Shown: positions 24,146 to 32,348 of the stretch, one piece after another
How the letters are laid out: each line of letters opens with the position of its first letter
Numbering within the stretch: position 1 is the first letter of the stretch
Source: Bacilli bacterium
GTDB lineage: Bacteria; Bacillota_I; Bacilli_A; RF39; UBA660
Assembly (NCBI GenBank): GCA_022795155.1
Contig: JAAWGF010000016.1
Location: 1 to 34,662 of the forward strand
Length of the DNA: 34,662 nt
Direction: 5' to 3'
Notes under the pieces: generated by a model
Seen by the model: only the letters and a program-made list of their open reading frames with translations
Told to the model about the DNA's origin: nothing
Databases searched by the model: none
Program-made: the position numbers and the translations under genes

Positions 24146-25237
24146 GTGAAAAGAAATATTGTAAGTATTTTATTATTACTATTTATATTAATACCATTTA
24201 AAGTTAAAGCCATTTCTATACAGGAAGCAAAGATTAATGGCCCTGAAGAGGTAAAAATAGGTGAAGAGATTGTCTTAACATTCAATATAAATTTTGCCAA
24301 TCATAATGCACAAAATACTAATGAATTAGGGCTTATGTTAGTTACTTATGAATTACTATTTGACGATGAAGATTTAATTGTAACTAGTGTTACTTCTAGT
24401 GATTGGGACTCAGAGGTTTATCAAGAAGAAGGCAAATATTATATTATAAGTCAAATTGCTGATAATCCAACTTCACAAAATAAGTGTTCCGATTATATTT
24501 TGCATTGCGGTAATTATGAAGTAAACGTTAAATTTTTTGCTAAAAATACGGAAAGTAGTGTCACTAATGTGGGCGTTAAAGATGTTGAAGCCGGTTTATT
24601 GATTGTTCCAAATCCTGGGGAAGAGTATAATTTTGAAAATCCAAGTCTTATAACTGGTAGTGTTTATGATGTTAAAACAATTAAAATAAACAAAACAGAA
24701 AACCAAGTTGTTAAAGAACCCGAAAATATTGTAAGTGATAATAAACCTGTTAATAAGCAACCAGAGGTAGTAACACCTAATAATCCTGATCCTCAAGTAG
24801 AAAAATCTAGTAATAACTATTTAAGTGCTTTAACAATAGAAGGATACGAAATTGACTTTAATAAGCAAAAATATAATTATAATATAAAAATTGATGATAA
24901 TGTCAATACACTTGATGTAAAATTAGAATTAGAAGATAGCAAAGCTAGTTATATTGTAACAGGTGCTGATGATTTAGAAAAAAATAATTATAAAGTAAAA
25001 ATTGAAGTAACTGCTGAAAATGGTGAAAAAGTTATCTATACTATTAATGCAAAAAGATCTAAAGTAGAGGAGGATGTTACTAATAAAAAAGAATCTTTTC
25101 ATCTAGATAAAAAATATATTATTTTTGGTTGTATAGGCTTAGGAATTATATTAATTATTATAACTATTGCTGTAATTATAAATAAAATAAATGATAGAAA
25201 ATTAAATAAAGCTTTAGATGAGTTAGATAAAATGTAG
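24146..25237 (+). CDS. Membrane-anchored surface protein with cohesin-like and cadherin-like domains
   Basis: 363 residues. A signal peptide (KRNIVSILLLLFILIPFKVKA) is followed by a beta domain resembling cohesin-like surface modules (about 25-175), a Pro/Asn-rich linker (about 185-225), a cadherin-like beta-sandwich domain of the PF12733 type (about 227-305, with LSALTIEGYEIDFNKQKYNY), and a C-terminal membrane helix (about 323-345) with a short basic tail. The start is GTG 24146 behind TGGAGGT. It should be displayed on the outer face of the membrane. Substrate unknown. Confidence 0.75.
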   Translation: MKRNIVSILLLLFILIPFKVKAISIQEAKINGPEEVKIGEEIVLTFNINFANHNAQNTNELGLMLVTYELLFDDEDLIVTSVTSSDWDSEVYQEEGKYYIISQIADNPTSQNKCSDYILHCGNYEVNVKFFAKNTESSVTNVGVKDVEAGLLIVPNPGEEYNFENPSLITGSVYDVKTIKINKTENQVVKEPENIVSDNKPVNKQPEVVTPNNPDPQVEKSSNNYLSALTIEGYEIDFNKQKYNYNIKIDDNVNTLDVKLELEDSKASYIVTGADDLEKNNYKVKIEVTAENGEKVIYTINAKRSKVEEDVTNKKESFHLDKKYIIFGCIGLGIILIIITIAVIINKINDRKLNKALDELDKM

Positions 25238-25279
25238 AAATAAAGTGGTATTGTTATACGCTTTATTTTACACTCTTAA

Positions 25280-25314
25280 AAAAACATAAAAATTTAAAGT
25301 ATTTTTATGTTTTT
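25280..25314. terminator. Bidirectional terminator
   Basis: A 13-base A/T stem with one C-G pair (25280-25292 with 25302-25314) and T tails in both directions lies between converging genes. Confidence 0.75.
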
Positions 25315-25357
25315 TATATTCAAAAAATTATTAGAATGATTACTATAATTAAGTTAA

Positions 25358-26080
25358 TTATTTTTTAATTCTTATATATTTTGTCTCTTTAATCTCACCA
25401 ATTAGATTTTTTTCATTTTTAATTTCACAAATTTCTATAACATTTTGTTCAATCAGAGTATTTACGCGAGCACTAAAAAATATATCTGCGTAGAATCCAC
25501 AAACCCTTTCTTTCATACATTCACCAATTAAGGACCAATATTTTATTTTCTCGTATTTACTTAATATTTTTAATATTTCTGTATCTAAATAAGTAAAAGG
25601 TACAGAAATAATTGTATTTTTTTCAATAATCCTTAAATCACTATTTTCATTTACTAACAAATTCCATTTTTTATTATATTCTTTCATTTCATCTAATGTA
25701 AGATATATTGTTTTTGATACTAAAGCAGGAACTTCATTTTCGTTGTATGAACCAAGCGAAAAATGATTCAAATCCATAACATCACATATAGAGATTTCTA
25801 TTTTCTTTTCATAAAACCAAGAAATAAGAAAATATAAATTACAAACGCTTTCATTATCTAAAGAAGAATACCAAATACGCACTTTTTGTGAATCACTAGT
25901 TTTTAATTTATTTATTTGTTCATCAATAGCGATAGTTATATTATCAACCGCTTTATATTCTTGATTTAATAAATTTTTAATATTACCATAACTTGATAAA
26001 AGACAAAATGAAATTACATTTTGAAATCCAGCTCTTTCTAATAATAATTTTTCACTTTCACTAATTGTAATTTCTAACAT
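25358..26080 (-). CDS. DUF1835/DUF3658-like protein
   Basis: 240 residues, soluble. The central KVRIWYSSLDNESVCNLYFL block and the later KKWNLLVNENSDLRII block match the DUF1835 and DUF3658 domains found together in Firmicutes. The start is ATG 26080 behind TTGGAGAA. A well-formed promoter precedes it. The molecular function of this family is not known to me. Confidence 0.7.
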   Translation of the reverse strand: MLEITISESEKLLLERAGFQNVISFCLLSSYGNIKNLLNQEYKAVDNITIAIDEQINKLKTSDSQKVRIWYSSLDNESVCNLYFLISWFYEKKIEISICDVMDLNHFSLGSYNENEVPALVSKTIYLTLDEMKEYNKKWNLLVNENSDLRIIEKNTIISVPFTYLDTEILKILSKYEKIKYWSLIGECMKERVCGFYADIFFSARVNTLIEQNVIEICEIKNEKNLIGEIKETKYIRIKK

Positions 26081-26126
26081 ATTTTTTTCTCCAAACTTAT
26101 TATTACTAAATATTTTTTATAATTGT

Positions 26127-26156
26127 ATTATATCATACGGCAGACTATGTATACAA
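26127..26156 (-). promoter_or_regulatory. Promoter for the DUF1835-like gene
   Basis: On the minus strand, TTGTAT (26156-26151) and TATAAT (26132-26127) are 18 bases apart. Confidence 0.7.
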
Positions 26157-26250
26157 TTTAGTTTTTATAATTATTAATAATTTCTAAAGTTAAATAATTT
26201 TATATATCATATCTTGACATATTTTTCATAATCTTTATTAGAGGTGAATT

Positions 26251-27405
26251 ATGAAAAAAATAATAAGTATTATAATATGTTTATGTATGTTTTTACCAAT
26301 AAAAATAAATGCCGAAGAAATACAATTGGCTCAAAATGCAGGGAGTGCGATTTTAATTGAATTTGAAACTGGCGAAATCATCTTTGAGAAAAATGCTCAT
26401 GAAAAATTACACCCTGCTTCTATGACCAAAATCATGTCGATGCTAATCATTATGGAACATATTGATAAAGGCTTAATTAGTTGGGACGATATTGTAACTG
26501 TAAGTGCGAATGCCTCGGGTATGGGTGGTTCACAAATATTACTTGAAACAAATGAAAAAATGGCTGTAAGAGATTTATTTAAGGGAATTGCTGTTGCTAG
26601 TGGTAATGATGCGGTAGTAGCAATGGCTGAATACATTGCTGGAACAGAAGATGCTTTCGTTACAATGATGAATGATAAAGTTAAAGAATTAGGCTTAACG
26701 GATACTAACTTTAAAAATGTTCATGGACTAGATGACGCTAATCATTATTCTAGTGCCTATGATATGGCTTATATGGCACGTGAATTAATTAAACATAAAT
26801 CTGTCTTAGAATATACTTCTATTTATGAAGATTATTTAAGAAAAGGGACTGATAAAGAATTTTGGCTAGTTAATACTAATAAGCTTGTTAGATTTTATGA
26901 AGGCGCTGATGGGCTAAAAACAGGTTATACTAGTGAAGCTGGCTATTGTTTAACTGCAACAGCTACTAGAAATAATATGCGTCTTATTGCGGTTGCTATG
27001 AATGAGCCAGATAGTAAAACACGAAATGCTGAAATAAGTTCCATGTTAGATTATGGGTTTGCTCAATATTCTACTGAAAAAGTTTTATCAACTGATAGTA
27101 TTCTAGATAAAGTTTTAGTTGATAAAGGAAAAAAGGAATATGTGGAGATTGTTCCCACTGAAAATATTACTTTTTTAAATAAAAAAACAGAGAATTCTAA
27201 AAATGCAACTTATGAAATTAAGTTAAATGAATTAAAAGCTCCACTTAAAAAAGGTGATGTTATTGGTACATTAATTGTTAAATTAGATGACAACGATCAA
27301 AGAGAGGTAAATATTACTGTTAAAGAAGATGTTGAAAAATGTAATATATTTGAGTTATTTTTAAGATATTTATGTGATGTCTTAGGTGGAAATATAAAAC
27401 TTTAA
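26251..27405 (+). CDS. dacF: D-alanyl-D-alanine carboxypeptidase, DacF/PBP5-type
   Basis: Low-molecular-weight penicillin-binding protein that trims pentapeptides in peptidoglycan. A signal peptide (MKKIISIIICLCMFLPIKIN) precedes the serine-peptidase domain with S57-M-T-K60, S117-G-N119 and K223-T-G225, all intact, and a C-terminal beta domain ending in an amphipathic segment (about 365-384) like the membrane anchor of PBP5. Length 384 is typical. RBS GAGGTGAATT. A TTGACA at 26214-26219 lacks a matched -10. The symbol dacF is the closest family label; dacA or dacB are possible. Confidence 0.93.
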   Translation: MKKIISIIICLCMFLPIKINAEEIQLAQNAGSAILIEFETGEIIFEKNAHEKLHPASMTKIMSMLIIMEHIDKGLISWDDIVTVSANASGMGGSQILLETNEKMAVRDLFKGIAVASGNDAVVAMAEYIAGTEDAFVTMMNDKVKELGLTDTNFKNVHGLDDANHYSSAYDMAYMARELIKHKSVLEYTSIYEDYLRKGTDKEFWLVNTNKLVRFYEGADGLKTGYTSEAGYCLTATATRNNMRLIAVAMNEPDSKTRNAEISSMLDYGFAQYSTEKVLSTDSILDKVLVDKGKKEYVEIVPTENITFLNKKTENSKNATYEIKLNELKAPLKKGDVIGTLIVKLDDNDQREVNITVKEDVEKCNIFELFLRYLCDVLGGNIKL

Positions 27406-27441
27406 AAATTATCTAAATTAATTTTTTACTAATTTAATATT

Positions 27442-27469
27442 GAGATAACATAAAATAGTTATCTCTTTT
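27442..27469 (+). terminator. Terminator after the dacF-type gene
   Basis: GAGATAAC/GTTATCTC stem of eight bases with an eight-base loop, followed by TTTT. The rest of the gap to 27621 holds a 14-base perfect palindrome (27567-27580) that could terminate the minus-strand operon weakly. Confidence 0.8.
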
Positions 27470-27620
27470 ACTTTTATAAAGTTTAATATAATAATATGTA
27501 ATTATTGAAAAAATTCTTTAAATGCTTATAAGTCTTAATTTATCTTCTTCACACAAAAGAAAAGACTAACAATATTGTTAATCCCTCATAAAATGATAAA
27601 GTAAATATATTTTAAAAAAA

Positions 27621-28319
27621 TTATTTTATGATAGATAATAATAATGTTGATAACTCTTGTTCAGTTATATTGACAGTAGTTATATCAAAATTATAATTAT
27701 TATAGTTAAATAAAGCATGATAATGATTAGTGTCTGTTTTTAAAATTTTTACCTTCGTATTATTTATTTTAGAATCCTCTAGTTTATCTAAATCTATTGT
27801 TCCATAACAACTAGGTTTATTTTTCAAAGTTTTTGAAAAGAAAATATCTATTTCTTTATATGCTTGATAATCTGTATTATGATATATTAAATTATATCCA
27901 ATAAACTCATCATTTATACCATATCTTTTCATTAAACGAGAATTATTTAATGAAGGCAATATTTTAATATCAGCAACAAAACTTTCCTCATTAATAAGTT
28001 CTTCGAAAGTTAAATCGATAGCAGATCCAGCTATATCCATACTTGTTGATTCTATATTAACATTATTAATTTTTAAATATACATCGTTTTTTTCATCTAC
28101 ATAATTATCATTTTTTAAAGTATTTTTATTTTGATTATTTAAAAATAAAATTCCACTTATTATAAATATTGAGCAAATTGGCGCTAAAACAAATTTCCAT
28201 ATATGACTTTTATTTTTCATTTTTTTACCTTCTTCTATTTTTTTTATTATTGCATTATAACAATCTTTTGGGTTAATATCTTGTTCAATCACATTATTTA
28301 ATTTTTCTTTATTAGTCAT
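27621..28319 (-). CDS. Membrane anti-sigma factor-like protein
   Basis: About 232 residues: a cytoplasmic N-terminus of about 40 residues, one membrane helix (about 41-58; FVLAPICSIFIISGILFL), and an extracellular domain with no recognised family. It overlaps the ECF sigma gene by eight bases and starts at ATG 28319 behind GAGGAAA, so the pair is translationally coupled. This layout is typical of anti-sigma factors that hold the sigma factor at the membrane. The ligand is unknown. Confidence 0.7.
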   Translation of the reverse strand: MTNKEKLNNVIEQDINPKDCYNAIIKKIEEGKKMKNKSHIWKFVLAPICSIFIISGILFLNNQNKNTLKNDNYVDEKNDVYLKINNVNIESTSMDIAGSAIDLTFEELINEESFVADIKILPSLNNSRLMKRYGINDEFIGYNLIYHNTDYQAYKEIDIFFSKTLKNKPSCYGTIDLDKLEDSKINNTKVKILKTDTNHYHALFNYNNYNFDITTVNITEQELSTLLLSIIK

Positions 28320-28863
28320 TACAATTTTCCTCATTTCCAAAATTATCTTGTAATTCTTTCAAAGTTCTATAAATTAAATGTTTTATATATGATTCACTTT
28401 TAGACATATGTTTAGAAATTTCTTTAATACTTAATTCTAACTTATAATATAGGTAGAATACTTTTGGAATATCTTGATTTTTTTTACCCTTAATATATTT
28501 CCAAATTGTATTCCAATTATCTTCCTTAATAATAATATCGTTTATATCCATACCATCTTCTATTGTATCAATTAATTCTATATTATTATTAGTTGTTTCA
28601 AATAAAGAAATTGTTTTGATCTTTTGTAATAGAGTATAGTGTTTTTTGATTTTATTATTTGCAATACCTATAAGATAACTTTTAATATTAATATCTGATA
28701 ATTCCTTTTTACTCAAAATGTTCCATAATTCTAAATAAGTTTCTTGTATAATATCACTTGTATCATTAATATTATGACATTTAATGATTACATATTTAAG
28801 TAAATCCAAATGTGTTTTATCATATATTTTGTTAAATTTATATAGGTTTAATTGACCAGTCAT
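28312..28863 (-). CDS. ECF-type RNA polymerase sigma factor
   Basis: About 183 residues with sigma region 2 (LDLLKYVIIKCHNINDTSDI through DIIQETYLELWNIL) and region 4 (LSIKEISKHMSKSESYIKHL), as in ECF sigma factors. ATG 28863 follows AGGTGATAA; the upstream GTG is inside that site. It is transcribed with the downstream membrane anti-sigma gene and probably regulates its own promoter. Confidence 0.85.
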   Translation of the reverse strand: MTGQLNLYKFNKIYDKTHLDLLKYVIIKCHNINDTSDIIQETYLELWNILSKKELSDINIKSYLIGIANNKIKKHYTLLQKIKTISLFETTNNNIELIDTIEDGMDINDIIIKEDNWNTIWKYIKGKKNQDIPKVFYLYYKLELSIKEISKHMSKSESYIKHLIYRTLKELQDNFGNEENCND

Positions 28864-28884
28864 ATTTATCACCTACAATATAAT

Positions 28885-28911
28885 AATCCCCATTTTTAAT
28901 AAAAAAGTTCC
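28885..28911 (-). promoter_or_regulatory. Candidate ECF self-regulated promoter
   Basis: GGAAC (28911-28907) followed after 16 bases by GGGATT (28890-28885) is the spacing and -35 expected of an ECF promoter; the -10 side is weakly defined. Confidence 0.35.
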
Positions 28912-29045
28912 ATAATTTTAAAAAAAAGCAAATTTTTATAAACTCGCTTTAAAATTATTATTTATACAAAACTAGTATATCATATAAAAAATTATTTTTC
29001 TAAATATAATTTAAAAATAACTTTACTTATATAATAAGCTAATGT

Positions 29046-29073
29046 TATAATAATCCTCCATAAAAGGGGGATT
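29046..29073 (+). promoter_or_regulatory. Promoter -10 and Shine-Dalgarno hairpin of the Fic gene
   Basis: TATAAT (29046-29051; a weak TTTACT 18 bases upstream) is followed by AATCCTCC (29052-29059) and GGGGGATT (29066-29073), an eight-pair hairpin with one G-T pair that would bury the GGGGG ribosome binding site. If transcription starts near 29058 only part of the left arm is in the mRNA. Confidence 0.45.
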
Positions 29074-29076
29074 ATT

Positions 29077-29703
29077 ATGTTAGTTGATGTAAATCAAAGA
29101 CAACCAATAGCGGATTGTCAAAAAATTAATATAACAAGTAAGCGAATTGTTGAATTAATTAATAATAATGATTTTTCTTTTAGTATTGAAACACTTCAAA
29201 ACATTCATATATATTTATTCCATGATATTTATGATTTTGCTGGTCAATTTCGTTTATGTAATTTAACTAAAAAAGAGCCAATTATAAATAATGAAACCGT
29301 TATATATGCGGATTATCATGAAATAAAAAATTTGCTAGTTTATGATTTTAGCGTCGAGAAGAAAAAAAACTATCAAAATTTAGCATTAGATAAAAAAGTT
29401 AAAAATTTAGCCAAATTTATATCTAATATTTGGCAAATACATCCATTTAGAGATGGGAATACGAGAACAATAGCTGTTTTTATGATTAAATATTTAAGTA
29501 TGCTTGGTTATGATATAAATAATGATAATTTTAAAGCTAATTTTACCTATTTTAGAAATGCCTTAGTTTTAAGCAATTATTATAATCAAGAAAAACAAAT
29601 TTCACCAAATTTTGAATATTTAATCGAGTTTTATAATAATTTATTATGTAATAGTAATGATATAGTTGATTTAGAAAATATTAAAAAGAAGAAATTATCT
29701 TAA
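29077..29703 (+). CDS. Fic-domain protein, class lacking an obvious inhibitory helix
   Basis: 208 residues. The Fic core is HPFRDGNTR (122-130), the catalytic loop that transfers AMP or another phosphate-containing group from a nucleotide to a target, preceded by IYDFAGQFRLCNLTK (51-65), a conserved fold element. No [S/T]xxxE[G/N] inhibitory motif is visible in the N- or C-terminus, so regulation may come from a separate protein or from expression control. No small antitoxin gene sits next to it. RBS GGGGG at 29066-29070. Confidence 0.88.
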   Translation: MLVDVNQRQPIADCQKINITSKRIVELINNNDFSFSIETLQNIHIYLFHDIYDFAGQFRLCNLTKKEPIINNETVIYADYHEIKNLLVYDFSVEKKKNYQNLALDKKVKNLAKFISNIWQIHPFRDGNTRTIAVFMIKYLSMLGYDINNDNFKANFTYFRNALVLSNYYNQEKQISPNFEYLIEFYNNLLCNSNDIVDLENIKKKKLS

Positions 29704-29721
29704 TTAATAATTTCTTTTTTT
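29689..29721 (+). terminator. Terminator overlapping the Fic gene end
   Basis: AAGAAATTAT/ATAATTTCTT form a ten-base stem around an eight-base loop followed by T to 29721. Confidence 0.75.
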
Positions 29722-29746
29722 AATACAATTTTTTAACTCTATCAAT

Positions 29747-29791
29747 CGTATAGATACGGCCTTATCTCTATATGATATAATCATCATATAG
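29747..29791. promoter_or_regulatory. Promoter and two palindromes upstream of the XRE gene
   Basis: TATAAT (29776-29781) lies inside a 24-base inverted repeat with perfect nine-base arms CTATATGAT (29768-29776) and ATCATATAG (29783-29791). A second perfect repeat, CGTAT-AG-ATACG (29747-29758), covers the -35 position. This is a typical layout for repression by an XRE dimer, probably autoregulation. Confidence 0.65.
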
Positions 29792-29807
29792 TTTGGAGGA
29801 TATAAAA

Positions 29808-29861
29808 ATGAATTAAGAGCGTATTGGAAAGTTTCTAGCTGAATGTCGAAAAAATAAAAAT
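29808..29861 (+). other. Upstream in-frame region of the XRE gene with TAA at codon 3
   Basis: ATG 29808 stands nine bases after GGAGG (29794-29798), an ideal start, but codon 3 is TAA (29814-29816). The following codons ERIGKFLAECRKNKN are the expected first helix of an XRE HTH domain and are in frame with ATG 29862. CAA would restore MNQERIGKF. Confidence 0.75.
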
Positions 29862-30545
29862 ATGACACAACAAGAATTAGCTAGTAGATTAAATGTAACT
29901 GGCAAAGCCATAAGTAAATGGGAAAATGGTAGAGGGTTACCAGATCCTAGTTTATTTCAAAATTTATGTAAAATATTGGATATTTCTGTTAATGAACTTT
30001 TAGCTGGAGAAAGAGAATCAAATGATGATTCAATTATTGAATATGCAAATTATACTAAAAGAAAAAGTCATCGAAAAATCTTAATTATAAGTTTTATAGC
30101 TACTTTAATTTTAGTAATAATTATACTAGCTATTTATTTTATAAATTCTTATAATAAGATTGTTGTATATAGATTATCTGGTAAAAACGATAACTTTATT
30201 TATTCAAATGGAATTGTTATAACATCTAATATAAAAAATGTTCTAGTGTTAGGACGAATCGGTATAATAAATGATTTTATTAAGGATTATGACATAACTA
30301 AAGTTTGTATTAAAGCGTCAGTCGATAGTTTAATCGCTTGTAGTAATCCTTTTGAAGGCATATTTATAGAAAGTTATGGTTATGATGAAGTTTTTAATAG
30401 TAACAAAATTAATAATATTGATAATTGGCATCTTGAAATTACTTATTCAAAAAATAATGCGACTAAAACAGATATAATTCCTATCGAAAATTCTCTTGTT
30501 ATGCGTAACAACAAACTTATTATTAAAAAATCACCACATATTTAA
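29862..30545 (+). CDS. XRE-family regulator tethered by one membrane helix, 5' truncated
   Basis: From ATG 29862 there are 227 residues: HTH (MTQQELASRLNVTGKAISKW, about 1-55), linker, a basic then hydrophobic membrane helix (about 72-95), and an extracytoplasmic domain (about 97-227). The first HTH helix lies upstream behind a stop at codon 3, so the intact ORF lacks part of the DNA-binding fold and has no ribosome binding site. Membrane-tethered XRE proteins can sense envelope signals. It may be a decaying gene or require start-site rescue. Confidence 0.7.
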   Translation: MTQQELASRLNVTGKAISKWENGRGLPDPSLFQNLCKILDISVNELLAGERESNDDSIIEYANYTKRKSHRKILIISFIATLILVIIILAIYFINSYNKIVVYRLSGKNDNFIYSNGIVITSNIKNVLVLGRIGIINDFIKDYDITKVCIKASVDSLIACSNPFEGIFIESYGYDEVFNSNKINNIDNWHLEITYSKNNATKTDIIPIENSLVMRNNKLIIKKSPHI

Positions 30546-30566
30546 TAAAACTTAACTTTACAAATA

Positions 30567-30595
30567 TTGACATTCAATTATGATAATGCTATGAT
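30567..30595 (+). promoter_or_regulatory. Promoter for the VanY-like pseudoenzyme
   Basis: TTGACA (30567-30572) and TATGAT (30590-30595) are 17 bases apart. Confidence 0.8.
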
Positions 30596-30628
30596 TACAT
30601 TAGTAGTATCGTGAAAGTAGGGAAGATG

Positions 30629-31585
30629 ATGGTAAAACGTCGACTTAAAAAAACCGTAAAGATCGGTTTAATTGCTATAACAGGTGTAGCCGTTATTACA
30701 ACTAGTGTTATTATTGGTGTTAATACGCATAAAAAACATCAAGCATTACTTGCTAGTTATGAGTATAGATTAGAAAATCATGGATATAAGGGAGAAGAGT
30801 TAGAATATTTATTAGAACAAGATGATAAAATTAAAGATTTAGCGCTAGAAAAGGAATATAATGATCATTTTGTTGAATTTTTTAAACAAAAATATTTTAT
30901 TTTAAAAAATCTTGATGCATATTTAGAATATTATCAAAAACATAATAGTGAGTCTTTAGAGCATATTGTAAGTATGGTTAATGTTAAAACTAACTATGAT
31001 TATTATGATAATGCAAGTGAAACAAAAGTTGATGATGGTAAATTAATGCTTGTTAATAAATATAATTATTTGCCAGAAAATTATAATCCAACGGACATTG
31101 TTGATGTTAAAAATTGGTATTGTTATGGCGAAAATAAAATGAAGAATGAGGCTTATCAAAAATTCATTGAAATGTTTGATGCTGCTAAAAGCAGTGACAA
31201 AAAACTAATTATTTCATCGGGATACCGAACTTATGAGGAACAAAAAGAAACTTATAATCGTTATGTTGATCGATATGGCGTGAAAAAGGCCGACACCTTA
31301 GCTGCGCGACCTGGATATTCCGAATATCAAACAGGTTATACAATTGATATTACGACTAAAGATGCTACCAAAGAAACGTTTGCAGATACAGAAGAGTTTA
31401 AATGGTTAGAAGATAATGCTCATAAATATGGTTTTATTTTGAGATATCCTAAAGATAAAAAGGATATTACTGGTTATGATTTTGAGCCATGTAGATATCG
31501 CTATGTTGGTATAGAAGCTGCCACAAAAATCCATGAACTAGGTATAACTTTTGATGAGTATTATGCTTATTATGTAGCTAATTAA
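30629..31585 (+). CDS. Membrane-anchored VanY-family protein with lost zinc ligands
   Basis: About 318 residues: basic N-terminus, one membrane helix (about 12-32), a helical stalk, and a C-terminal M15-type domain. Compared with the intact relative at 11727, the SxHxxGxAxD block reads ARPGYSEYQTGYTIDI: the first zinc His is Tyr (codon 31325-31327) while Asp stays. The ExxH block reads EPCRYRYVG: the second zinc His is Arg (codon 31493-31495), Glu stays. Two of three zinc ligands are therefore missing, so peptidase activity is unlikely. It may be a peptidoglycan-binding or regulatory pseudoenzyme. Start ATG 30629 behind AGGG is preferred over GTG 30611. Confidence 0.85.
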   Translation: MVKRRLKKTVKIGLIAITGVAVITTSVIIGVNTHKKHQALLASYEYRLENHGYKGEELEYLLEQDDKIKDLALEKEYNDHFVEFFKQKYFILKNLDAYLEYYQKHNSESLEHIVSMVNVKTNYDYYDNASETKVDDGKLMLVNKYNYLPENYNPTDIVDVKNWYCYGENKMKNEAYQKFIEMFDAAKSSDKKLIISSGYRTYEEQKETYNRYVDRYGVKKADTLAARPGYSEYQTGYTIDITTKDATKETFADTEEFKWLEDNAHKYGFILRYPKDKKDITGYDFEPCRYRYVGIEAATKIHELGITFDEYYAYYVAN

Positions 31586-32283
31586 AAGGTATGATTTTTA
31601 TTTTTTAGAAATTCTCGGAGCATTTTTGTAAGTGCTCTTTTTTCAATCCGTGAAACATAACTTCGAGAAATACCTAATTCTTTAGCTATCTCTTTTTGAG
31701 TAACCTCATCAGTACCAAACAATCCATAACGTTTAATAATAACTTCTTTTTCTCGCTCATTTAAAACATCAAAATATTCTTTTAATAAATCTAAATTTTG
31801 TTTATTATGTAAGTCAGTAGCAAAATCAGGCTTAGGTGTTTTTAAAATATCTAATAAAGTTATTTCGTTTCCATCTTTATCAAAACCGACGGATTCATTA
31901 ATACTAACATTTTTATTATTTTTTTTATCACTTCTAAAATGCATTAATATTTCATTTTCAATGCATCTAGCACAATAGGTAGTTATTCTAGTGCCGTGTT
32001 TATATGAGAAACTATCGATACCTTTTATTAAACCAATTGTACCAATACTAATTAAATCGTCAACATCATCACGACGATGCTCATATTTTTTAACAATATG
32101 GGCAACTAATCTTAAATTGTGTTCTATAAGTTTATTTCTAGCATTTTCATCACCTAAACGGCACTTTTCAACATAATAATCTTCTTCCTCTTTTGATAAT
32201 GGATCTGGAAAAACATTATTTGAATAAGCAGCTGTAAATAAATAAAAGTCTTTAAATAATAATTTAAAAAGTTTTTTTAACAC
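31582..32283 (-). CDS. sigK: SigK-type sporulation RNA polymerase sigma factor
   Basis: Mother-cell sigma factor family. About 233 residues with region 2 (LIEHNLRLVAHIVKKY, DVDDLISIGTIGLIKGIDSF, ARCIENEILMHFRS) and region 4 (LNEREKEVIIKRYGLFG, ISRSYVSRIEKRALTKM). The N-terminus has a hydrophobic stretch before NNVFPDPLSKEEE, matching the pro-sequence of pro-SigK that is cleaved by SpoIVFB in Bacillus. GTG 32283 follows GGGATGTGAT. It converges on the VanY-like gene with overlapping stops. A CATATAAT (32310-32303) lies upstream; it could be a sigma-A or sigma-E -10. SigE is the alternative assignment. Confidence 0.85.
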   Translation of the reverse strand: MLKKLFKLLFKDFYLFTAAYSNNVFPDPLSKEEEDYYVEKCRLGDENARNKLIEHNLRLVAHIVKKYEHRRDDVDDLISIGTIGLIKGIDSFSYKHGTRITTYCARCIENEILMHFRSDKKNNKNVSINESVGFDKDGNEITLLDILKTPKPDFATDLHNKQNLDLLKEYFDVLNEREKEVIIKRYGLFGTDEVTQKEIAKELGISRSYVSRIEKRALTKMLREFLKNKNHTF

Positions 32284-32348
32284 ATAAATCACATCCCAAA
32301 TAATTATATGTTTAACAAAAACTTATTTATTTTGTCCATTAATTAAAA

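Noticed and set aside
26214-26241. TTGACA upstream of the dacF-type gene
   Set aside because: No acceptable -10 at 16-18 bases; listed only in the gene note.
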